NCBI GenBank assembly: GCA_023443095.1
Contig: JAEZVV010000163.1
Coordinates: 1 to 6,958 of the forward strand
Source: Pseudomonadota bacterium
GTDB taxonomy: Bacteria; Pseudomonadota; Gammaproteobacteria; Burkholderiales; Burkholderiaceae_F
Length of the DNA: 6,958 nt
Reading direction: 5' to 3'
Position 1 is the first letter of the stretch, and every line of letters starts with the position of its first letter. Under the pieces are notes generated by a model. The model was not told the origin of the DNA. It did no database searches and saw nothing but the letters and a program-made list of their open reading frames with translations. The position numbers were made by a program, and so were the translations under genes. Below are positions 1-6,958 of the stretch, piece after piece.

Positions 1-926
1 GCAACGAGCAGTTCATCCTCAAGGCGCTCGACTTGCAGGTGGCCACTGCCTCGAGTTGCCGGCCGCGCTTCGATATCACCGCCGACTGCGAAGACGGCGC
101 CCCGGTCGGCCGGGAAGCCGAACACGCCGCGATGATCGGGCGCCAACTCGCTTCGGAGGCCAATGTTTTCAAACGCGTCGGTCTGCGCATCCACGACCCG
201 GCGAGTCGCCACTGGCGACAGGATCTCGAGATCGTCGCCGCCGCGGCGGCCGATTGTCTCGCTTACGTGGTCGTGCCGAAGTTGCGCTCGACCGAAGAGA
301 TCGACCAGGTCATCGAACAGCTGGACCGGCTCGTGCCCGACCGCCAGATCCCGATCCACGCCTTGATCGAGACCCACGCCGCGCTGCGAGCGGTCGAATC
401 GCTGGCCGCCCACCCCCGCGTTGAATGCCTCTCGTTCGGGCTGATGGACTTCGTGTCGGGCCATCGCGGCGCGATTCCGCCTTCGGCCCTGGCGAGCCCC
501 GGCCAGTTCGAACATCCGCTGGTTCGACGCGCCAAGCTCGAGATCGCCGCTGCCGCTCACGGCTTTGGCAAAACCGCATCGCACAATGTCTCGACTGCCT
601 TGCGCGATGCGGTCCAGGTCGCTGGCGACGCCCGCCGCGCCAGCCAGGAGTTCGGCTACACGCGCATGTGGAGCGTGCATCCGAACCAGATCGAAGCCAT
701 CGTCACCGCCCTGAGCCCGGGACACGACCAGATCGAGCGGGCGGCAAAAGTGATCGCCGCCGCGATCCAAGCCGACTGGGGACCGTCCGTAGAAGACGGC
801 GCTGGCCCGGCCCAGTTGCACGACCGCGCCAGCTACCGGCTCTTCTGGAGCCAGCTGCAGCGCGCCCACGCCACGGGCTGCGCCCTGCCCGCCAGTGCGC
901 AAGCGTATTTCGAGGAGACCCCATGA
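1..926 (+). CDS. CitE-like HpcH/HpaI aldolase/citrate lyase family protein (5' end missing)
   Basis: This is a partial gene. The frame is open from the left edge (first full codon at 3, 307 residues visible), so the TTG at 33 is only an internal codon; family members of this type are somewhat longer, and I infer that roughly 30 N-terminal residues lie outside. It belongs to the citrate lyase beta / HpcH-HpaI TIM-barrel family, which makes or breaks C-C bonds in CoA thioesters such as citryl-, malyl- or citramalyl-CoA using Mg2+. Visible motifs, numbered from codon 3, are DCEDGAP (28-34), GLRIHDP (60-66), IETHAAL with a probable metal-binding Glu123, SFGLMDF with a probable metal-binding Asp149, and WSVHPNQ near the C-terminal side (about 222-228). 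It is a cytosolic protein with no membrane segment. The stop overlaps the prpB start as ATGA, which implies translational coupling and shared expression. The substrate cannot be read from sequence; the setting suggests a short branched acyl-CoA linked to propionate metabolism. Family call is firm, function is open. Confidence 0.85.
   Translation, partial: NEQFILKALDLQVATASSCRPRFDITADCEDGAPVGREAEHAAMIGRQLASEANVFKRVGLRIHDPASRHWRQDLEIVAAAAADCLAYVVVPKLRSTEEIDQVIEQLDRLVPDRQIPIHALIETHAALRAVESLAAHPRVECLSFGLMDFVSGHRGAIPPSALASPGQFEHPLVRRAKLEIAAAAHGFGKTASHNVSTALRDAVQVAGDARRASQEFGYTRMWSVHPNQIEAIVTALSPGHDQIERAAKVIAAAIQADWGPSVEDGAGPAQLHDRASYRLFWSQLQRAHATGCALPASAQAYFEETP
912..917 (+). promoter_or_regulatory. 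Ribosome binding site of prpB
   Basis: GAGGAG lies five bases before the ATG at 923, inside the last codons of the upstream CitE-like gene. It fixes the prpB start at 923, although the same frame is open back to 425. The resulting 298-residue protein has the normal PrpB length. Confidence 0.7.
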
Positions 927-1819
927 ACCCGAGTCCAGGCGCACGGTTCCGCGCCGCTCTCAAGGAAGAGCAGCCCCTGCAGATCATCGGCGCCATCAAC
1001 GCCAACCATGCCCTGCTCGCCCGCCGCGCCGGCTACCGCGCGGTTTATCTGTCGGGCGGCGGTGTCGCCGCCGGTTCGCTCGGCATGCCGGATCTCGGCA
1101 TCAACACGCTCGACGACGTCTTGATCGACGTCCGCCGCATCACCGACGTGTGCGACCTGCCCCTGCTCGTCGACATCGACACCGGCTTCGGGCCCAGCGC
1201 TTTCAACATCGAACGCACGGTCAAGAGCCTGATCAAGGCGGGTGCCGCCGCCTGCCATCTCGAAGACCAGGTCGGTGCCAAGCGCTGCGGCCACCGACCG
1301 GGCAAGGCCATCGTCAGCACCGCCGAGATGGTCGACCGGGTCAAGGCCGCGGCCGACGCCAAGACCGATCCCGATTTCTTCCTGATCGCCCGCACCGACG
1401 CGATTGCGGTCGAAGGCATCGACGCGGCGATCGAACGCGCGATCCGCTGCGTCGAGGCCGGCGCCGACGGCATCTTTGCCGAAGCCGCGCTTGACCTCGC
1501 CACCTATCGCCGGTTCGTCGATGCGGTGCGGGTTCCGGTGCTCGCCAACATCACCGAGTTCGGCGCCACCCCGCTTTTCACGGTCGACGAACTGAAGAGC
1601 GCGGGAGTGGCGATGGTGCTCTACCCCCTGTCGGCCTTCCGCGCCATGAACAAGGCGGCGCAGAACGTCTACGAGACGATCCGCCGCGACGGCAGCCAGC
1701 GCGCCGTGGTCGACACCATGCAGACCCGCATGGAGCTCTACGACGCGATCGGCTATCACGCCTACGAACAGAAGCTCGACGCCCTGTTTGCCCAGACATC
1801 CACCGAGCCATCGAACTGA
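923..1819 (+). CDS. prpB: 2-methylisocitrate lyase
   Basis: PrpB cleaves (2R,3S)-2-methylisocitrate to pyruvate and succinate, the last step of the 2-methylcitrate cycle. It is a cytosolic Mg2+-dependent member of the isocitrate lyase / PEP mutase superfamily. The 298-residue product matches the roughly 296 residues of the E. coli enzyme. Visible landmarks are YLSGGGV (42-48), the metal-site segment LVDIDTGFG (82-90, with Asp84 and Asp86), HLEDQ (112-116), the signature KRCGH (120-124) with catalytic Cys122, IARTDA (155-160), and the PrpB-typical stretch NITEFGATPLF near residues 210-220. The signature Cys with flanking PrpB-like sequence separates it from phosphonopyruvate hydrolases and PEP mutases. 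The start at 923 is chosen because it has a good GAGGAG site and gives the family length. It overlaps the upstream stop by four bases and is followed by prpC after 13 bases. Everything needed for activity appears intact. Confidence 0.97.
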   Translation: MNPSPGARFRAALKEEQPLQIIGAINANHALLARRAGYRAVYLSGGGVAAGSLGMPDLGINTLDDVLIDVRRITDVCDLPLLVDIDTGFGPSAFNIERTVKSLIKAGAAACHLEDQVGAKRCGHRPGKAIVSTAEMVDRVKAAADAKTDPDFFLIARTDAIAVEGIDAAIERAIRCVEAGADGIFAEAALDLATYRRFVDAVRVPVLANITEFGATPLFTVDELKSAGVAMVLYPLSAFRAMNKAAQNVYETIRRDGSQRAVVDTMQTRMELYDAIGYHAYEQKLDALFAQTSTEPSN

Positions 1820-1830
1820 GGAGGAGGAAG
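1819..1830 (+). promoter_or_regulatory. Strong purine-rich ribosome binding site of prpC
   Basis: The run AGGAGGAGGAAG begins at the last base of the prpB stop and ends two bases before the ATG at 1833. It contains repeated near-consensus Shine-Dalgarno cores and decides the prpC start at 1833 over an in-frame upstream ATG at 1788 inside prpB. It is the strongest such site in the window, which suggests high PrpC translation. Confidence 0.75.
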
Positions 1831-1832
1831 CC

Positions 1833-2984
1833 ATGAACGACACCAACGTCGCCCCCAAACCCAAGAAGTCGGTTGCTCTCTCGGGCGTGGTCGCCGGCAA
1901 TACCGCCTTGTGTACGGTCGGCCGCACCGGCAACGACCTGGCCTACCGCGGCTACGACATCCTCGACATCGCCGAGGCCGCCGAGTTCGAGGAAGTGGCC
2001 TACCTGCTCGTGCACGGCAAGCTGCCCAATGCCGCCGAGCTGGCAGGCTACAAGGCCAAGCTGAAGTCGCTGCGCGGCCTGCCCGCCGCCGTCAAGGCCG
2101 TGCTCGAGGCCCTGCCCGCCGCCAGCCACCCGATGGACGTGATGCGGACCGGCGTCTCGGCCCTGGGCTGCGCCCTGCCCGAGAAGGACGACCACAACAC
2201 CCCGGGCGCACGCGACATCGCCGACCGCCTGATGGCCTCGCTCGGCTCGATGCTGCTTTATTGGTACCACTACAGCCACAACGGCCGGCGGATCGAGGTC
2301 GAAACCGACGACGATTCGATCGGCGGCCATTTCCTGCACCTCCTGCACGGCCAGAAACCGCCTCAGAGCTGGGTGCGGGCGATGCACACCTCGCTCATCC
2401 TCTACGCCGAACACGAGTTCAATGCTTCGACCTTCACCGGCCGGGTCATCGCCGGCACCGGCAGCGACATGTATTCGGCGATCACGGGCGCGATCGGCGC
2501 CCTGCGCGGACCCAAACACGGCGGCGCCAACGAGGTCGCCTTCGAGATCCAGAAGCGCTACGACAGTCCGGACGAGGCCGAGGCCGACATCCGCGCCCGA
2601 GTCGAACGCAAGGAAGTGGTGATCGGTTTCGGCCACCCCGTCTACACGATCTCCGACCCGCGCAACAAGGTGATCAAGGGCGTGGCGCAGAAGCTCTCGC
2701 AGGAGGCGGGATCGACCAAGATGTTCGACATCGCCGAGCGGCTCGAGACCGTGATGTGGGACGCCAAGAAGATGTTCCCCAACCTCGACTGGTTTTCCGC
2801 GGTGAGCTACCACATGATGGGCGTTCCCACGGCGATGTTCACCCCACTCTTCGTGGTCGCCCGCACCAGCGGCTGGAGCGCCCACATCATCGAGCAGCGC
2901 ATCGACAACAAGATCATCCGTCCGAGCGCCAACTACATCGGCCCCGACGACCAGGCCTTCGTGCCGCTCGCGCAGCGAAAGTAA
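1833..2984 (+). CDS. prpC: 2-methylcitrate synthase
   Basis: PrpC condenses propionyl-CoA with oxaloacetate to 2-methylcitrate and CoA, the entry step of the cycle. It is a citrate-synthase-family enzyme of the short bacterial type, 383 residues against about 389 in E. coli. Catalytic landmarks are all present: HEFNASTF (His194), GPKHGGANE (His229), GFGHPVY (His268) and PNLDWFSAV (Asp319). The last three correspond to the His-His-Asp triad of citrate synthase. SHPMDVMRTG (98-107), WYHYSHNG (144-151) and DDDSIGGHFLHLLHG (159-173) match what I recall of PrpC rather than hexameric GltA. The last segment, DNKIIRPSANYIGP, is typical of the C-terminus. The start at 1833 follows a very strong purine-rich site. 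The gene sits 13 bases after prpB and 8 bases before the GNAT gene. Some residual citrate synthase activity is usual for the family. Confidence 0.97.
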   Translation: MNDTNVAPKPKKSVALSGVVAGNTALCTVGRTGNDLAYRGYDILDIAEAAEFEEVAYLLVHGKLPNAAELAGYKAKLKSLRGLPAAVKAVLEALPAASHPMDVMRTGVSALGCALPEKDDHNTPGARDIADRLMASLGSMLLYWYHYSHNGRRIEVETDDDSIGGHFLHLLHGQKPPQSWVRAMHTSLILYAEHEFNASTFTGRVIAGTGSDMYSAITGAIGALRGPKHGGANEVAFEIQKRYDSPDEAEADIRARVERKEVVIGFGHPVYTISDPRNKVIKGVAQKLSQEAGSTKMFDIAERLETVMWDAKKMFPNLDWFSAVSYHMMGVPTAMFTPLFVVARTSGWSAHIIEQRIDNKIIRPSANYIGPDDQAFVPLAQRK

Positions 2985-2990
2985 GGCGGG
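2983..2990 (+). promoter_or_regulatory. Ribosome binding site of the GNAT gene, overlapping the prpC stop
   Basis: AAGGCGGG overlaps the prpC TAA and ends two bases before the ATG at 2993. It supports 2993 as the start of the acetyltransferase gene, although the frame is open far upstream in the shadow of prpC. Confidence 0.5.
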
Positions 2991-2992
2991 CG

Positions 2993-3460
2993 ATGAGCGA
3001 GCTCCCCCTCGAACTGAAGCTGCGGCGCGCCACCCGCACCGACCTGCCGCGCCTGCTCGAACTGCTGGCCGACGGCACCCTCGCCGCGAGCGAGGCCGAA
3101 GGCCATCCGGGCGTTTACGGCCAGGCTTTCGACACCATCGACCGCGACCCCAACCAGGTCCTCCTCGTGGGCGAGCTCGACGGCCGGGTAGTGGCGATGG
3201 CCCAGATCAGCTTCATTCCCGGCCTCACCCGCGGCGGCGCCTGGCGCGCCAACGTCGAAGCAGTTCGGGTTGATGTCGCGCTGCGCAACCAGGGACTGGG
3301 CAGCCAGCTGATGGCCGAGGTGGTTGCGCTCGCGCGCCGCCGCGGCTGCCGGCTGGTGCAGCTGACCAGCCACAAATCGCGCACCGACGCCCACCGCTTC
3401 TACGAGCGCCTCGGTTTTGCCCGCTCCCACGAAGGTTTCAAGCTCGAGTGCGACGCATGA
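2993..3460 (+). CDS. GNAT family N-acetyltransferase, substrate unknown
   Basis: This 155-residue, single-domain protein belongs to the Gcn5-related N-acetyltransferases, which transfer an acyl group from acyl-CoA to an amine. The fold is recognisable in order: an N-terminal beta strand and helix beginning LKLRRATRTDLPRLLELL (8-25), the beta strands VLLVGEL and VVAMAQISFIP (56-76), motif A with VEAVRVDVALRNQGLGSQL (88-106), whose R98-N-Q-G101-L-G103 is the CoA pyrophosphate loop, and motif B with TDAHRFYERLGF (131-142), where Tyr137 is in the place of the usual general acid. The start at 2993 has a Shine-Dalgarno sequence and lies 8 bases after prpC, so it is probably cotranscribed. Base composition resembles its neighbours. 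It has no known role in the methylcitrate cycle. Possible roles are lysine acylation of an operon enzyme or acylation of a small amine, but nothing in the sequence chooses between them. Confidence 0.88.
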   Translation: MSELPLELKLRRATRTDLPRLLELLADGTLAASEAEGHPGVYGQAFDTIDRDPNQVLLVGELDGRVVAMAQISFIPGLTRGGAWRANVEAVRVDVALRNQGLGSQLMAEVVALARRRGCRLVQLTSHKSRTDAHRFYERLGFARSHEGFKLECDA

Positions 3461-3493
3461 AACCCGTCGCCGAGCGCCCCTTTTTGCAGGACC

Positions 3494-3525
3494 GCGATCT
3501 GCTCCCGTCGCCGGCAGCAGATCGC
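3494..3525 (+). other. Stem-loop between the GNAT gene and prpD
   Basis: A perfect 10-base inverted repeat, GCGATCTGCT (3494-3503) and AGCAGATCGC (3516-3525), flanks a 12-base interior. The interior can itself pair CCG (3505-3507) with CGG (3512-3514) around a TCGC tetraloop, leaving only a C-C mismatch. The hairpin sits in the sole sizeable gap of the run, 33 bases after the GNAT stop and 56 bases before prpD. No T-run follows it on either strand; a TTTTT tract (3481-3485) precedes it. A classical intrinsic terminator is therefore unlikely. An mRNA stabiliser or processing site, a partial attenuator, or a protein-binding palindrome are the alternatives. Confidence 0.65.
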
Positions 3526-3571
3526 ACCGGATTCGCCGCGCGCCGCCGCGCCGACCACTGACCCCACTCAC

Positions 3572-3576
3572 GAGGA
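3572..3576 (+). promoter_or_regulatory. Ribosome binding site of prpD
   Basis: GAGGA lies five bases before the ATG at 3582. The same frame is open back to 3417 inside the GNAT gene, but this site and the exact family length place the start at 3582. Confidence 0.65.
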
Positions 3577-3581
3577 AACCC

Positions 3582-5033
3582 ATGGGTTCGCATATCAGCA
3601 ACGTCCGCCCCAAGCCCGACAAGGTGCTGGTCGACATCGCCGATTACGTCATCAAATACAAGGTCAAGAGCAAATCCGCGATCGACACCGCGCGCTACTG
3701 CCTGATGGACACGCTGGGCTGCGGCTTCGAAGCGCTCGAGTACCCCGCCTGCACCAAGATGATGGGCCCGATCGTGCAGGGCACGGTCGTGCCCAACGGC
3801 GCCAAGGTGCCGGGCACCCAGTTCCAGATGGATCCGGTCAAGGCCGCCTTCGACATCGGCGCGATGATCCGCTGGCTCGACTTCAACGACACCTGGCTCG
3901 CGGCCGAATGGGGCCACCCCTCCGACAACCTGGGCGGCATCCTCGCCACCGCCGACTGGTTGAGCCGCAACGCGGTCGCTGCCGGCAAGAAGCCGCTCAC
4001 CGTGGCCGACGTGCTGGTCGCGATGATCAAGGCACACGAAATCCAGGGCTGCATCGCGCTCGAGAACAGCTTCAACAAGGTCGGTCTCGACCACGTGGTG
4101 CTGGTCAAGGTCGCCTCGACCGCCGTGGTGGCGCAGATGATGGGCCTGAGTCGCGACGAGATCATCAACGCGGTCTCGCTCGCTTGGGTCGACGGCCAGT
4201 CGCTGCGCACCTACCGCCACGCCCCCAACACCGGCAGCCGCAAGAGCTGGGCCGCGGGCGACGCCACCAGCCGCGCGGTGCGCCTGGCGCTGATCGCCAA
4301 GACCGGCGAAATGGGCTACCCCTCGGTGCTCAGCGCCAAGACCTGGGGCTTCTACGACGTCCTGTTCAAGGGCAAGGAGTTCGCCTTCCAGCGCCCCTAC
4401 GGCAGCTACGTCATGGAAAACGTCCTGTTCAAGATCTCGTTCCCGGCCGAGTTCCACAGCCAGACCGCGGTCGAAGCGGCCATGACGATCCACCAGCAGC
4501 TCGCCAAGGCCGGCAAGACCGCGGACGACATCAAGAAGATCACGATCCGCACCCACGAGGCCTGCATCCGCATCATCGACAAGAAGGGGCCGCTCAACAA
4601 CCCGGCCGACCGCGACCACTGCATCCAGTACATGGTGGCGGTGCCCATCCTGTTCGGGCGGCTCACCGCCGCCGACTACGAAGACTCGATCGCGAGCGAC
4701 AAGCGCATCGACGCCTTGCGCGACAAGATCGTGTGTGTGGAAGACCCGCAGTTCACGGCCGACTACCATGACCCCAAGAAACGCAGCATCGCCAACGCGC
4801 TGACGGTCGAGTTCAAGGACGGCAAGAAACTCAAGGAAATCGTGGTCGAGTACCCGATCGGCCACCAGCGCCGCCGCAAGGAAGGCATGCCGGTCCTGGT
4901 CGAGAAGTTCAAGACCAATCTCGCCCGCGTCTTTCCGCCCAAGCAGGCGGCTGCGATCCTCGAACTGTGCCTCGACAGCAAAAAGCTCGATGCCACCCCG
5001 GTCAACGAGTTCGTTGACATGATGGTGATCTGA
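3582..5033 (+). CDS. prpD: 2-methylcitrate dehydratase (MmgE/PrpD family)
   Basis: PrpD removes water from 2-methylcitrate to give 2-methyl-cis-aconitate. It is the iron-sulfur-free dehydratase of the cycle, cytosolic, with an N-terminal all-helical domain and a smaller C-terminal alpha/beta domain. The 483-residue product equals the E. coli PrpD length. Visible landmarks are LMDTLGCGFEAL (41-52), the conserved WLDFNDTWLAAEWGHPSDN (98-116), which contains acidic and His residues of the presumed active-site region, TYRHAPNTGSRKSWAAGDAT (210-229) with further conserved polar residues, and the C-terminal segment VEYPIGHQRRRKEG. No cysteine cluster is seen, in line with the cofactor-free family. 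It begins 121 bases after the GNAT gene and is followed by the aconitase after 29 bases. The hairpin upstream could set its expression apart from prpBC. The gene looks intact. Confidence 0.97.
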   Translation: MGSHISNVRPKPDKVLVDIADYVIKYKVKSKSAIDTARYCLMDTLGCGFEALEYPACTKMMGPIVQGTVVPNGAKVPGTQFQMDPVKAAFDIGAMIRWLDFNDTWLAAEWGHPSDNLGGILATADWLSRNAVAAGKKPLTVADVLVAMIKAHEIQGCIALENSFNKVGLDHVVLVKVASTAVVAQMMGLSRDEIINAVSLAWVDGQSLRTYRHAPNTGSRKSWAAGDATSRAVRLALIAKTGEMGYPSVLSAKTWGFYDVLFKGKEFAFQRPYGSYVMENVLFKISFPAEFHSQTAVEAAMTIHQQLAKAGKTADDIKKITIRTHEACIRIIDKKGPLNNPADRDHCIQYMVAVPILFGRLTAADYEDSIASDKRIDALRDKIVCVEDPQFTADYHDPKKRSIANALTVEFKDGKKLKEIVVEYPIGHQRRRKEGMPVLVEKFKTNLARVFPPKQAAAILELCLDSKKLDATPVNEFVDMMVI

Positions 5034-5062
5034 GACGAGTCAACCTACCGCAAGAGACAACC

Positions 5063-6958
<1,896 letters not shown>

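Noticed and set aside
833..1933. Long antisense open frame opposite prpB and part of prpC
   Set aside because: Its codons are in register with prpB codons, where only sense TTA, CTA or TCA would break it. These are rare in a GC-rich gene, and the product has low-complexity Gly/Ala/Val/Asp/Arg composition with no recognisable domain.
1578..2885. 435-codon antisense open frame opposite prpC
   Set aside because: It is in codon register with prpC and is explained by the same third-position GC bias. The sense gene has all catalytic residues, and the antisense product resembles nothing.
3477..3525. Intrinsic terminator between the GNAT gene and prpD
   Set aside because: The TTTTT tract precedes the hairpin rather than following it. 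On the minus strand the downstream side would be A-rich, so neither direction gives a hairpin followed by a T-run.
3417..3581. 55-residue N-terminal extension of prpD
   Set aside because: The frame is open, but the extension is Arg/Pro/Ser-rich, overlaps the GNAT gene and the hairpin, and the 3582 start has a good ribosome site and gives the exact usual length.
3461..3581. Sigma-54 or sigma-70 promoter in the gap before prpD
   Set aside because: I could not find a convincing TGGC-N-TTGC pair or a spaced -35/-10 pair. The gap is GC-rich, with the hairpin as its only clear structure.
3438..4865. 475-codon antisense open frame opposite prpD
   Set aside because: It is in register with prpD codons and is a shadow of a confidently identified gene. 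No ribosome site or domain supports it.

Overview
The window is GC-rich and every gene lies on the plus strand, nearly end to end. It looks like the core of a propionate-catabolic (2-methylcitrate cycle, prp) operon from a proteobacterium. The gene content, the strong GC bias at third codon positions and the CitE-like gene placed beside prpB and prpC suggest a betaproteobacterium of the Burkholderiales or Rhodocyclales kind. That placement is inference from family resemblance; no search was run.

Layout: (1) positions 1-926, the 3' part of an HpcH/HpaI-aldolase / citrate-lyase-beta-like (CitE-like) gene, cut by the left edge; (2) 923-1819, prpB, 2-methylisocitrate lyase, overlapping the previous gene by 4 bases (ATGA); (3) 1833-2984, prpC, 2-methylcitrate synthase; (4) 2993-3460, a small GNAT-family N-acetyltransferase of unknown substrate; (5) 3461-3581, the only sizeable gap (121 bases), holding a strong stem-loop without a following T-run and a possible 34-codon reading frame; (6) 3582-5033, prpD, 2-methylcitrate dehydratase; (7) 5063-6958, an aconitase of the AcnA/IRP1 type, cut by the right edge after 632 codons.

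How the genes work together: PrpC condenses propionyl-CoA with oxaloacetate to 2-methylcitrate. PrpD dehydrates it to 2-methyl-cis-aconitate. An aconitase, plausibly the adjacent AcnA-type enzyme, rehydrates this to 2-methylisocitrate. PrpB cleaves that to pyruvate and succinate. All four chemical steps after propionyl-CoA are thus encoded in one run. Propionyl-CoA synthetase (PrpE) and a PrpR-type regulator are not in the window. The two members that are not standard cycle enzymes are the CitE-like lyase and the GNAT protein.

This is mainly well-understood metabolism. I do not see a new defence, mobile or RNA system. The points most worth a second look are the CitE-like gene overlapping prpB, the GNAT gene between prpC and prpD, and the stem-loop before prpD. 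I found no tRNA, rRNA, CRISPR array, insertion sequence or clear promoter.
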